Positions 42,894-52,500 are shown, counted from the first letter of the stretch. The stretch: DNA of 64,000 nucleotides from Bacillus pinisoli (GCF_023036475.1 NZ_JAJQKI010000005.1:185636-249635); one strand, 5' to 3'. Translations and numbers: made by a program. The notes: generated by a model from the letters alone, not told the origin.

Positions 42894-43016
42894 ATCAAAA
42901 ATGGGGACCTGCCCGTATTCAAACGAGTAGGTAGTAGAGAGAGCTCTTCTAAGAGCTTTTATTGATTCTATATATTGAGGAATATTAGAGGGTTTATTTT
43001 CGTCGAGTAAAGCCAT
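42873..43016 (-). CDS. Possible small protein (47 residues)
   Basis: A 47-codon frame reads MALLDENKPSNIPQYIESIK and continues ALRRALSTTYSFEYGQ, with its stop codon inside the terminator stem, which is the usual end of a real small gene here. AAAGGAG is about 17 bases upstream, which is too far, so translation is uncertain. Composition is not biased to AT-only codons. No family is recognised. Confidence 0.35.
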   Translation of the reverse strand: MALLDENKPSNIPQYIESIKALRRALSTTYSFEYGQVPIFDTSHNVG

Positions 43017-43212
43017 TACACTGCCTTTACATCACTCCTTTCCTGGTCCTTTTTATTAGGGTCTTTTCGTATATATTGTTGCTTTCAATACTAGTATAAT
43101 GTCTTCTACTTTTCATCTAGAGAGCCACTCTTATCTAACGATGAGTACGTCATTTTATCGCTTTGAATAAGCTTAACTTTAGATAAAGTAGTCTAAAAGA
43201 AAAGAGCCTTTA

Positions 43213-43548
43213 TTAAACCGCTACTTCCTTTTTTGTACTTAAGAATTTGACTCCTTCTGCCACGACTTCCGTTACATACACTTTTGTTCCTTCTTGATTT
43301 TCATATGATCTTGTTTGAATTCTTCCAGTTACGCCAATAACTGATCCTTTTTTACAATAGTTCGCTGTGTTTTCAGCATTTTTTTGCCATAATGTGCAGC
43401 TTATGAAGTCCGTATCGTAATCACCTTGCTGATTTTTGAAATTACGGCTTACAGCTAAAGTCACTGTTGCAACCGCCTTCCCATCTTCTAAATACTTCAG
43501 TTCTGGATTTTTCGCCAGTCTACCAACTAGAATCACCTTATTGATCAT
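43213..43548 (-). CDS. ssbB: Single-stranded DNA-binding protein, competence type
   Basis: A 111-residue OB-fold protein that coats single-stranded [23 protein letters not shown], then [22 protein letters not shown] and [16 protein letters not shown] are classical SSB. It lacks the long linker and acidic tip of SsbA, so it matches B. subtilis SsbB (YwpH), which protects incoming DNA during transformation. AGGAGGGG lies before the ATG. A pair of ComK AT-boxes 90 to 125 bases upstream strongly supports regulation by competence. Confidence 0.9.
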   Translation of the reverse strand: MINKVILVGRLAKNPELKYLEDGKAVATVTLAVSRNFKNQQGDYDTDFISCTLWQKNAENTANYCKKGSVIGVTGRIQTRSYENQEGTKVYVTEVVAEGVKFLSTKKEVAV

Positions 43549-43636
43549 TTGATCCCCTCCTCATGTTTCATCATATTTCAGGATCGTATATTGGTAAAAT
43601 CAGTAAAATCAATCTTTGAAAGCTAAACTGTTTGTA

Positions 43637-43671
43637 AAAATCTAATTTTCTCTTAAGCAAAATTAGATTTT
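43637..43671 (-). promoter_or_regulatory. Paired ComK boxes upstream of ssbB
   Basis: Two AAAA-N5-TTTT boxes, AAAATCTAATTTT (43637-43649) and AAAATTAGATTTT (43659-43671), are exact inverse copies 9 bases apart. ComK binds pairs of AT-boxes with 8-, 18- or 31-base spacers. One base of slack fits the short class. The same inverted repeat could also form a stem in RNA. Confidence 0.7.
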
Positions 43672-43704
43672 AATAATTGATACGTATTTAAAATTTAATT
43701 TCTA

Positions 43705-44160
43705 TTAAATTTGACAACTTTTTTCGACATTTGGGAGTAAAAAGTAGGAGTATCGATTCTCATACCCGATACATAAACCTTGTAGAGCATGTAATGGTGG
43801 CAAAGCATCTTCTGACTGATTCTGTGGTTGAGATTTAGAGTAGCAGATCACGGAGGGTCCTGTTTTGTGAAAAAGAATGGTCACGCTGATACCGTTACCG
43901 CCCGTTTTTGAAAGGTAAACAAGCTCAATAGACGGGGCATTTGTCGGTTTATACTGTTCCTTATCCTCTTTCACCGTAGGTATATCTTGCTTAGCAAGGA
44001 TTCTAGCAGATTGAAACACAGCTTGATTGAAACGTACTGGTAAATCACCTTGTTTGACCGAATCATGCCTAACTAACTGCAAATGAACCGGTCCTTTTTG
44101 TTCATTTCTCATATTCGACAATCCAAATACACGAATGTCTGATAGGTAGTAGTCTTCTAT
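43705..44160 (-). CDS. Unknown protein with apparent AUA start
   Basis: A soluble protein of about 151 residues (EDYYLSDIRVFGLSNMRNEQ ... GPVHLQLVRHDSVKQGDLPV, and SKTGGNGISVTILFHKTGPS later). I do not recognise its family. The best ribosome binding site, AGGAGG, lies nine bases before an in-frame ATA codon (44158-44160). ATG codons further up (44208, 44202) have no such site and overlap an inverted repeat. Initiation at AUA, or loss of an ATG, is therefore likely. It lies downstream of the quorum peptide gene on the same strand and upstream of ssbB. Confidence 0.6.
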   Translation of the reverse strand: MEDYYLSDIRVFGLSNMRNEQKGPVHLQLVRHDSVKQGDLPVRFNQAVFQSARILAKQDIPTVKEDKEQYKPTNAPSIELVYLSKTGGNGISVTILFHKTGPSVICYSKSQPQNQSEDALPPLHALQGLCIGYENRYSYFLLPNVEKSCQI

Positions 44161-44192
44161 TTTGTTTCGCCTCCTGTCATTTTTAAAGAATA

Positions 44193-44221
44193 TGCTGGAC
44201 ATGTGCATAAGTCATGTCCAG
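44193..44221. repeat. Perfect inverted repeat between peptide gene and next gene
   Basis: GCTGGACATG pairs with CATGTCCAGC around a 9-base loop. There is no strong T tract, so it may be a weak terminator, an RNA stabiliser of the peptide transcript or a protein site. Confidence 0.55.
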
Positions 44222-44231
44222 CTTAAGAAAA

Positions 44232-44348
44232 TCATCCTCTAGAATGTTCTGGAGGAAGTGGATCAGCAGATTGAGTGTAAGAAACACCTGTTACACCAGC
44301 TGCTAAAACTGCAATAGCTAATACTGCACTTAATAACCACTTTTTCAT
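44232..44348 (-). CDS. Exported signalling pro-peptide (38 residues)
   Basis: A 38-codon gene with an excellent AAAGGAGG site seven bases before its ATG. The product has a basic start (MKKW), a hydrophobic core LLSAVLAIAVLAAGVTGV and a short hydrophilic tail SYTQSADPLPPEHSRG. This is the layout of PapR, NprX, Phr and SHP pheromone precursors: a secretion signal followed by a C-terminal peptide that is trimmed outside and re-imported by Opp. The tail recalls the SDLPFEY/ADLPFEF signature of PapR. It is divergent from an HTH-TPR regulator. Pheromone function is inferred. Confidence 0.7.
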   Translation of the reverse strand: MKKWLLSAVLAIAVLAAGVTGVSYTQSADPLPPEHSRG

Positions 44349-44429
44349 ATCATTTCCTCCTTTCTTCTAATCTCATAAATATTCTAACTTATCTAAAAAA
44401 ATATGTTTTTCGGCAATTTAATGGGTTAT

Positions 44430-44447
44430 TATGTAATTATCTACATA
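44430..44447. promoter_or_regulatory. PlcR-box-like palindrome between peptide and regulator genes
   Basis: TATGTAATTATCTACATA has perfect outer arms TATGTA and TACATA with a 6-base centre. The PlcR box is TATGNA-N4-TNCATA, so this is the same pattern with two more centre bases. It lies about 82 bases upstream of the peptide start and 70 upstream of the regulator start. It is a fitting operator for the HTH-TPR regulator. Confidence 0.55.
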
Positions 44448-44517
44448 TTTCTTAATATATCTTCATTTTCCATCTGTACTATTATAAGTTTGCATATTTT
44501 TAGAAGGAGAGATCGTA

Positions 44518-45426
44518 GTGTCATTCGAGGCAGATTTCAATAAGATTGGTCCTGCAATTAGAGATTTAAGAAAGTTAAAAGGGTTAACTCAAAAGGCGTT
44601 ATGTGAGAATGGAGTCATTATTAGTCAGGCTCAATTAAGTAGAATTGAGAATGGTAATACTTATGGTTTATGGGATAAAATATTTCTCATTGCGGAACGG
44701 CTTGGTATTGATGTTAATTACTTTTTCGAGATTGCTAAGAACTCAGACAGCGAATTTGTTCTAGGTGTCAAAAATAATGTACGTAAATTAGTAGAGAAGC
44801 GAGAGTACAAAACTGTATATAAATTAATAAAGTCACACAAAACTACTCCATCCTTCTATAAAAACAAACAAAATCTACAATTCTTAATATGGCACGAAGG
44901 AATCTGCGTTTTTAATCTAATGAATAATTTTGAAGATGCAAATAATTTATTTAAAGAAGCTTTAAATTTAACATACACTCCTCCAAAATATATAACGGAA
45001 CAAGAGCTTTCAATCATGAACAGCATGGGTGTTATCTCTTTTGAAACTTCAAAGTATGATTTAGCCATATCTATCTACCAGAATGCATTGAGAGAAATTA
45101 GACATGCTCCAGTTCCCATTATTGGGAAAGTTAGAACTAGGATACAATACAACTTGGCTAAAGCTCTTTCCACGATAGGTAACTACAAGGATTCCAATAG
45201 AAATTGTTTGGAGGGAATCCAAATTTGTAAAAGTAATACATCCTATTACCTTATGGGTGAATTTAATTATCAGTTAGCCTTTAATCATTATTACCAAGAA
45301 GAATATCATAAAGCTAAGGAATATGGACAAAAAGCAATTCAGGTTTTCTTGGTAAATGAGGATCAAGAAAACTTAGATCGAACATACAGAGCAATAGAAC
45401 TAATAGACCTAAAACTACAAGGATAG
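44518..45426 (+). CDS. RRNPP-type HTH-TPR quorum-sensing regulator
   Basis: A 302-residue cytosolic transcription factor. Residues 8-65 form an XRE-type HTH (IRDLRKLKGLTQKALCENGV, ISQAQLSRIENGNTYGLWDK). The rest is a run of TPR helices (SMGVISFETSKYDLAISIYQNALREI; FNYQLAFNHYYQEEYHKAKEYGQKAIQVF) that should form the peptide-binding superhelix. Domain order, length and spacing match PlcR, NprR-short and Rgg proteins. The start is GTG after AGAAGGAGAG. It is monocistronic with a terminator and divergent from the 38-residue pro-peptide gene. It does not match a named regulator that I recognise. Confidence 0.85.
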   Translation: MSFEADFNKIGPAIRDLRKLKGLTQKALCENGVIISQAQLSRIENGNTYGLWDKIFLIAERLGIDVNYFFEIAKNSDSEFVLGVKNNVRKLVEKREYKTVYKLIKSHKTTPSFYKNKQNLQFLIWHEGICVFNLMNNFEDANNLFKEALNLTYTPPKYITEQELSIMNSMGVISFETSKYDLAISIYQNALREIRHAPVPIIGKVRTRIQYNLAKALSTIGNYKDSNRNCLEGIQICKSNTSYYLMGEFNYQLAFNHYYQEEYHKAKEYGQKAIQVFLVNEDQENLDRTYRAIELIDLKLQG

Positions 45427-45443
45427 CCCCCAAGCTATCCTTT
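45419..45443 (+). terminator. Terminator after the RRNPP regulator gene
   Basis: AAGGATAGC pairs perfectly with GCTATCCTT around CCCCCAA, with T after it. The stop codon lies inside the stem. Confidence 0.8.
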
Positions 45444-45595
45444 TCCAATTGTTCTTTTGACTCCGGGTATCTGACATTCTTATAATAGTAGGATAGGTTT
45501 TTATGTTTAGATGACATGATGAATTCATTCTTATGATAAAATGGAATGATGAGATTAGCCTTAAACTTAATTTATATAGAGGAAGGTACGGATGG

Positions 45596-47707
45596 ATGAA
45601 TAAGAAGAAGAAGTCACATGTCCCCTTTCGTTTGAATTTCTTGTTTTTTGTGGTGTTTTTGTTGTTTGCAGCCTTGATCATGAGGCTTGGTGTTGTTCAG
45701 ATTGTTTATGGTGAGGATTATCAGAAAGAAGTAAATCGCACGGAGAATACGAAGGTGAGTCTTTCTGTTCCGCGTGGGGTTATTTATGACCGTGAACATC
45801 GTGTCATTGTTGATAATGTTGCAAAAAACGCGATTACCTACACAAAGCCTCAGGGTACGAAGCCTGAGGAGATGTTGGAGCTCGCTAGAACGTTGGCAGC
45901 CTTAATTGACCAAGATAAAGAGCGATACGATAAAATTACTGAGCGTGATTTTAAGGACTATTGGATTTTGACACGCCCTGACGAGGCAAAAGCTAAATTA
46001 TCGACTGAAGAAAAGAAAAAAAAGAACGCTTATCAACTACAGCTTGATCGTATAACAGAAGCGGACCTTGCTCAAATTGATTACGACTCTGAATACGAAG
46101 TTGTTTCTTTTTTCCGCGAGATGATAGCTGGTGCTTCGCTTACTCCTAAGATTTTGAAAAAGGGAATTACCAATGAAGAGCTGGCCGTCATTAGTGAGCA
46201 ATTGGCTACTCTGCCTAATATTGATATCACAACGGATTGGGATCGTGATCCTCATTTAGAAATTTTAAAATCCGTCATTGGAAATATCTCCTCTGCGGAC
46301 GAAGGTCTTCCTGCAGATATGCTTGATTACTATCTAGCACGAGGATATAGCCGTGATGACCGTGTTGGTAGAAGTCAGCTAGAAGAGCAATACGAAGATG
46401 TTTTATCAGGTCAGAAAAAAGTCATTAGTAATGTAACTGATAAAGCTGGAAATGTATTAGAAACCCAGGTTGTCCATGAAGGCACTAGTGGGAATGACCT
46501 TATCCTTTCTATTGATTTTGCCTTACAGGCTGAGGTAGAGAAAATCGTGGAAGAAGAATTACTCGCAGCGAAAAAAGCTGGTGGGGCTACTTTCCTTGAT
46601 CGTGCTTATGTTGTTATGTTAAACCCAATGACTGGAGAGGTTCTTTCCCTTGCTGGTAAAGAGCTTGTTAATGAAAACGGTCAGTACACTGTGAGGGATC
46701 ATGCCTTAGGCACCTTTACAACAGCTTACACGATGGGGTCTGCTGTAAAGGGTGCAACCGTACTTACAGGTTTACAAAAAGGAATCATTAGACCCGGGGA
46801 ATCTTTCTATGATCGAACCATGTTTTTCAAGGGAACTCCTAAAAAGGGCTCCTATGCAACATTAGGTTCTCTAGATGACCGTAATGCCTTGAAAAAATCT
46901 TCAAACGTCTATATGTTTAATATTGCTTTACGTATGATGGGGGTTAATTATAGTCCATACATGTCGTTACCGTTACGTCCCGCTGCACTAGATGAAATGA
47001 GAAGCTATTTCCATCAATTTGGACTTGGTGTCAAGACAGGAATTGATTTACCTTCTGAAAGTACAGGTTATCAGGGTACTCTTTCTAATCCAGGTTTAAT
47101 GCTAGACTATGCGATTGGACAGTTTGATACGTACACTCCACTACAACTAGCTCAATACATCTCAACGATCGCTAATGGCGGTTATCGTTTGCAGCCACAG
47201 CTAGTAAAGGAGATTCGTCAACCTACTAACGACGATCAGTTAGGTCCCGTCGTAAAATCCTTTGAACCTTCTGTGCTGAATAGAATCGATATGAGTGATG
47301 AGTATCTTGGAAGAGTACAAGAAGGGTTTAGACGGGTGATGCAAGAATCAGGCGGTACCGCCAATGCATGGTTTGGCAGTGAACCTTATCGTTCCTATAA
47401 CCCAGCAGGTAAAACGGGTACAGCTCAATCGTTTATTTTTGAAAGAAAAAATGGAAAAGTGATTACCCATTCCACCTATAATCTAACTCTTGTAGGCTAT
47501 GCACCAATGGATAAGCCAGAGATGGCTTTCTCCATTGTTGTACCTTACTTAGATCGAGATAATAATCCGGTTAATAAGAAAATTGGGCAGCGTATACTTG
47601 CTAAATACTTTGAACTTAAAAATCAAAGTGGCATTGGCGCAGCAGACCCGAACGTGATTATTGAGAGTGATCCCGCTCTTGGTAGTGAGGAAGAAACATC
47701 TGAATAA
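45596..47707 (+). CDS. pbpA: Class B penicillin-binding protein, PbpA/PbpH group
   Basis: A 703-residue transpeptidase that cross-links side-wall peptidoglycan. B. subtilis PbpA and PbpH are redundant for rod shape and align with this protein along its length. A membrane anchor (about residues 11-35) is followed by the PBP dimer domain (VPRGVIYDREHRVIVDN) and the transpeptidase with SxxK (GSAVKGAT), SxN (SSNVYMF) and KTG (PAGKTGTAQ). I choose the ATG at 45596 with GGAAGG nine bases upstream. It is monocistronic with a terminator. PbpA and PbpH cannot be separated by eye. Confidence 0.88.
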   Translation: MNKKKKSHVPFRLNFLFFVVFLLFAALIMRLGVVQIVYGEDYQKEVNRTENTKVSLSVPRGVIYDREHRVIVDNVAKNAITYTKPQGTKPEEMLELARTLAALIDQDKERYDKITERDFKDYWILTRPDEAKAKLSTEEKKKKNAYQLQLDRITEADLAQIDYDSEYEVVSFFREMIAGASLTPKILKKGITNEELAVISEQLATLPNIDITTDWDRDPHLEILKSVIGNISSADEGLPADMLDYYLARGYSRDDRVGRSQLEEQYEDVLSGQKKVISNVTDKAGNVLETQVVHEGTSGNDLILSIDFALQAEVEKIVEEELLAAKKAGGATFLDRAYVVMLNPMTGEVLSLAGKELVNENGQYTVRDHALGTFTTAYTMGSAVKGATVLTGLQKGIIRPGESFYDRTMFFKGTPKKGSYATLGSLDDRNALKKSSNVYMFNIALRMMGVNYSPYMSLPLRPAALDEMRSYFHQFGLGVKTGIDLPSESTGYQGTLSNPGLMLDYAIGQFDTYTPLQLAQYISTIANGGYRLQPQLVKEIRQPTNDDQLGPVVKSFEPSVLNRIDMSDEYLGRVQEGFRRVMQESGGTANAWFGSEPYRSYNPAGKTGTAQSFIFERKNGKVITHSTYNLTLVGYAPMDKPEMAFSIVVPYLDRDNNPVNKKIGQRILAKYFELKNQSGIGAADPNVIIESDPALGSEEETSE

Positions 47708-47713
47708 ACAAGA

Positions 47714-47750
47714 AAACCCATTCTATGCTAGGTAGAATGGGTTTCCTTTT
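47714..47750 (+). terminator. Terminator after pbpA
   Basis: AAACCCATTCT pairs perfectly with AGAATGGGTTT, followed by CCTTTT. Confidence 0.85.
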
Positions 47751-47946
47751 GGAGAATATCATTGAACAAAATGCAATGACATTAAATAATAAAGTAGTTC
47801 ATGGTTTTAATGGCTTTTCGGTCAATCGAATACTTTTTAAAGTTTGTTTTGTTTTAATACATTTGTAACGGTATTTAATAACATCTTGCTAACAAATTCT
47901 TTCAACGATAGAAAAGTCTTGGCAGGAACACCAATACTTTTTAAAG

Positions 47947-49431
47947 CTAAAACGCCCGCTTGGCCCCCATATAATACTGCCCCCAATATACATGGTCAAT
48001 GGGATAAACAGCTATTCCAGCAGACGATGTGGCGGAGATGAACTGGTTGTTCCCAACATAGAAGCCGACATGTGAGACTACACCAGGTTTATTGACTCCA
48101 AAGAATACTAAGTCACCAGGCTGAAGATCCGCTTTTGATACAGGCGTACCCATTTGATAGTAATCACCTGAAGTTTGTCTTGGTAAGTCAATACCGTGTT
48201 TGTTTGTCATAAAATAAACGAACCCTGAGCAGTCAAAGCCGCTTGGTGTTGAACCTCCCCAAACATATGGAACACCTAGATAATTGTTCGCATCCTGAAC
48301 GAGTGCTGCTTTAACTTGCTGCATCGATTGTTGTTGCTGAGGAGCAGTTGGCTCCGTTGTACTTGTACCACTTGGAATCACTAAAGTTTGGCCGATTCTA
48401 ATCGTATCTGTTGTTAAGTTGTTGGCTTGTTTTAGCTGGGTCACGGTGATTCCATGTTTTTTAGCTATTAGCGATAGAGAGTCACCAGATTGTACCGTGT
48501 AACTAGATGTTGATGTAGAGGTACCCGTTAACTTTAGTGTTTGTCCTACATAAATGGCATCGGATGATAAATTGTTCAGCTGCTTAATTTGCGTCACGCT
48601 AATACCGTACTTTTTAGCAATTACCGACAAAGAATCACCTGATTGAACGGTATATGTTGTTTGCGTTTCCGTAACTGTTGAAGCAGCTGTTGTTACTTTT
48701 AGAGTTTGACCTACGAAGATCATATCGTTTGGTAAGTTATTGATCCGCCTTAGTTCATCCACGGTCATGTTATAGCGTTTGGCAATGACAGATAAAGTAT
48801 CTCCAGATTGTACCGTGTAGGAACTTGTATCTGCAGGTGTCGATGTCGTTTCGCCAGTTATTTTCAACGTCTGGCCCACAAAAATCATATCGTTGGTTAG
48901 TTGGTTAAGCTGTTTTAATTGAGTCACGGTCAGACCGAATTTTTTTGCGATAACCGATAATGAATCTCCACTTTGTACGGTATAGGTTGACGTTTGGACG
49001 GTAGGTGTCGTGGTGGTTGGAATCGTGATCGTTTGACCTACAAAAATTACGTCAGATGCTAAATTATTGAGTTGCTTTATTGCAATGACCGTTGTATTAA
49101 ATTGTTTTGCTATTCCAGAAAGGGTATCTCCGGACTTGACGGTATATTTAGTTTGTAGTGTTGACACTTGGTTAGGCTCGGACGCCTCTGCTGTGATCGT
49201 ATTTCCTGATCCGAAAGCCATGGTTGTAACGACAATGGAACCTAGCATTACTTTTATTACATGGCCATTCACATTTGGAATTCTAGTTTTAACGTATTGC
49301 ATCACACTAGCTTGCAGGGTTGTTTTTTTATCAGAACCAGAAGCAGAAAACTCTTGGGCAAATTCAGTTAAGGATGGATCGAGAAACAGGAGGATTGTGC
49401 CGTCCTGTTCAATACGGTGGTTCATAATCAT
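47947..49431 (-). CDS. LysM5-NlpC/P60 cell-wall endopeptidase with cytosolic N-terminal extension
   Basis: A 494-residue wall hydrolase. The first ~55 residues are a hydrophilic domain (IEQDGTILLFLDPSLTEFAQ; ASVMQYVKTRIP) before the membrane segment HVIKVMLGSIVVTTMAFGSG, which is unusual for such enzymes. Then come five LysM modules (YTVQSGDSLSVIAKKFGLTV type) and a C-terminal NlpC/P60 domain with GFDCSGFVYF and VSHVGFYVGNN. The same N-terminal domain starts the 1577-residue protein upstream. It resembles LytE/LytF/CwlS except for the N-terminus. AAGGAGGA lies before the ATG. A terminator lies between the two genes. Confidence 0.85.
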   Translation of the reverse strand: MIMNHRIEQDGTILLFLDPSLTEFAQEFSASGSDKKTTLQASVMQYVKTRIPNVNGHVIKVMLGSIVVTTMAFGSGNTITAEASEPNQVSTLQTKYTVKSGDTLSGIAKQFNTTVIAIKQLNNLASDVIFVGQTITIPTTTTPTVQTSTYTVQSGDSLSVIAKKFGLTVTQLKQLNQLTNDMIFVGQTLKITGETTSTPADTSSYTVQSGDTLSVIAKRYNMTVDELRRINNLPNDMIFVGQTLKVTTAASTVTETQTTYTVQSGDSLSVIAKKYGISVTQIKQLNNLSSDAIYVGQTLKLTGTSTSTSSYTVQSGDSLSLIAKKHGITVTQLKQANNLTTDTIRIGQTLVIPSGTSTTEPTAPQQQQSMQQVKAALVQDANNYLGVPYVWGGSTPSGFDCSGFVYFMTNKHGIDLPRQTSGDYYQMGTPVSKADLQPGDLVFFGVNKPGVVSHVGFYVGNNQFISATSSAGIAVYPIDHVYWGQYYMGAKRAF

Positions 49432-49492
49432 GTTAGCTTCCTCCTTTTTTCCATAGTTTCCACTGTCGTTAGTTTTTTTATTGAAGTGAAAA

Positions 49493-49522
49493 AAAGGAAG
49501 ATTCTCTTATTGAGAACCTTCC
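49493..49522 (-). terminator. Terminator after the giant LysM/GH18 gene
   Basis: GGAAGGTTCTC pairs with GAGAATCTTCC around the stop codon, with T7 on the minus strand. It separates, or partly attenuates, the two hydrolase genes. Confidence 0.75.
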
Positions 49523-52500
49523 CCTGTAACTGGCTGTGCTTCCTGAACCCATTGTGAAAAGGTACTCCAGAAGGCTGGGTTTTCCTGTTCCAATCCCCAG
49601 TTTCCTGTTCCCTTAATTCCGTACTTTTCTACTAATTCAAATTTTGCCCGAATGGATTCTTCATTTTCATACCATACGGTGTAATTGCCTGGATTGAGGA
49701 CTTTTCCATACACGTTTAAGGCAGGATCACCTTCCTTGATGGTAAACGTAGCTTTTGGTGACATGCTTTTTTGATCAAAAGTGACGACACCATTGTACAT
49801 TTGGATGGCCTTTGCAACATGTTCATTTGCCATACCATTTCCCCCAACAGGAGCTCCTTCTTGCCAATAGCGGCCAAAATGTCCGATTCCGAGCACAATC
49901 TTCTCCTTAGGCACGCCGTTTTGAATCGCATATTGAATGGATTGTTCGACGAATTGAATGCTCGCGACTGGCCCTGGTTCACTGCCGGTAAAGCTTTCGT
50001 CATATGCCATGATCATTAGATAATCCGAGGTTTGTCCTAAACTAATGTAGTCATATGATCCATGCCACCCCAGTTTAAAATCTCGCGGATTGGCAGCTAC
50101 AGCAACCGACACTTCTTTATCAGTAGGAATTTTAGCTCGAAGCATTTGGGCAAATTCTGTATACTCGTCTCGATATTCATGGGTCACATTTTCAATATCG
50201 ATATTCACCCCGTCTAGATTGTAGATTCTGACCGCTTCGGCAATTTGAGTGGAAAGTGTTTCTCGATTATGAAGCGCTTTTTCACCAAGAGCTCGGTCCC
50301 AGTGATTACTTAAAAATGGAACGACTCTTATACCATTACTTTGCATGGAAGCGATGAAGTATCGATCTAACACTGGAGTGAGTTTGAGACTGCCATCAGG
50401 GTTTATATCAAAATAAGTGGGTGCGACTACGTTTATGGAGCCTTGTGTATACTTCATGGTTTGCATATACGTGTTTGAGCTACCATGATAGAGATAACCC
50501 ATGTTAAAGGAATGCTGCTCAGAGACAGCGGTTTGTTGAAGTCCAGCGACTAACGGAACTTTTAAATTTTGACCGATGTAAATCATATCTGTCGTTAAGT
50601 TATTAAGGTTTCTTAATTCTTGTACAGTTGTACCGAGTAGGGTCGATATTTTCCAAAGATTATCACCAGAGCCTACCACATAGGTGGATACACCTATTAA
50701 TAATGGCGTACTTTCGTTGCCAAACGCATCTTTCTGTTCAATGATGATAAAAGGCTTTTGTCCATTTAATGCAGCTAAATCAATGGTCAACTGAAATTGA
50801 CCTGCTTCATTTACTACATAAGTATTGGTGATTGTGGTTGGGCTCGTTTGACCAGATATGTTAACGGTTACCTCACTATTTGGTTCACCTATGCCACGAA
50901 GTTGATACGTATAACCAGTTGTTGTCTTTGTCAGTTGACTTACTTGAATGACGGGCTGGACGACTTCAGTATCTTTTTCAATCGTTTTAGTCATGAGAGT
51001 ACTTGTGTTGCCTGCCGTATCTTGCTGAAACACTTGAATTTGAAGCATTCCTTCTGCCAAATTTCTTAAGTTGAACGGTTTCTGGAACGTGCCGTCAACG
51101 ACTAGAGCCGTTTCTGTTATGGTGTTTACACCATCTGACACTTCAACGGTAACGACAGCACCTTCTTCTTGGCTCACTCCACTAATCGTATACGAGTCAA
51201 CATTCGCGGATGAAACTTTTCCTTCACCAGCTACATCCAGCGAGGTGAGGTCTGTAATCTCTGTATCTTTTGTTAAGCTGATTTCTTTAACGATCCCTGC
51301 ATTTTGATAAGGATCCTTTGTTGAGATTTTACCCGATATCAACCCATCTGCAAGCTTGGACAAATTTGTGATGATAGAGAAGGCTCCATCTTCATCTGCT
51401 GATCCATGATAAATAATGGTGTTGGTTCCATCCGTTAGCTCTAATTCAAGAGACGCTCCTGTTTCTGTTTTACCGGTAAAGGTAAAGTTTGTAGCTGTTT
51501 CGGCATTTGCTGTGGACGCATTTGCTATCTCTAGGGTTGCCGGTCCTGTTGTATCAATGGTCGTGGACCGAGTCGTGCGTTCACTCTTGTTTCCTAATTG
51601 ATCCGATTGGTGAACAGTGATGGTTAGCGTGTCACCTGTTAGGGCATTTAAATTTGCAGCCATGGTAAAACTTCCATCAGCCCGAATTTTTGCTTGATGA
51701 ATCACTTCATTCCCCTGTTGGTCTGTAAAAACGGCTTCCACTGTACTCTGCGGTTCACCTGTACCGGTTACTACATAATTTCCTATATTCTGTTGGGTAG
51801 CAACTTTAACGGGATTAAGTGTCACCAAAGTTGGGGCTTCTGTTTCCTTTTGGATGACCTTTGTAAACACGTTACTCTTATTATTTGCTTCATCTGTTTG
51901 ATAGGCATTTATCGTAATAACACCATCTTGTAATGTTGTTACGTCTACGGCTTCAGTAAAATTACCTTGTTCGTCTGTTTGTATGGTTTTCGTTATACTG
52001 TACCCCGCTGTATCTGAAAAAGTAAGTTGAACCGTTGTTGTCGGCTCTCCTTTACCTTTGACCGTATAATTTGTTGAAAGCTCTTTATTGATTGGTGCTA
52101 GTTCAGAAATTAGAAGGTCTCCTACTGAAATGTCTTTAATAGTCTGAACACGGTAGCTTTCGCTTTCATTCCCTACTTGATCTATACTTCTCGCTTCAAT
52201 GGTGATGGTTCCCTCATGAAAAGGCCTCGCATCTATGATGACAGTGTAATCACCATTTGCATCTGCTGTGACTTGCCTCGTTAACGTATTTGTTTGGTCA
52301 CTTACCTTCATGCTAACTAGCGAATTGGGTTCCGTTTTGCCAGTGATGGTAATGGCATGCTCATTACCTGAATTAATAAAGCTTGGCACGTTTATAGTAG
52401 GTGCGTTAGGACTGGCTGTATCCTTGATCAGTTGACTTGTCTTGACGGCACTTTCATTGCCATGAGTATCAACGGCTACGAGTTTTACGCTAATCGTACC

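Noticed and set aside
43705..44160. B. subtilis YwpG identity for the gene upstream of ssbB
   Set aside because: The position beside ssbB suggested it, but I could not match the sequence with confidence, so no name is given.
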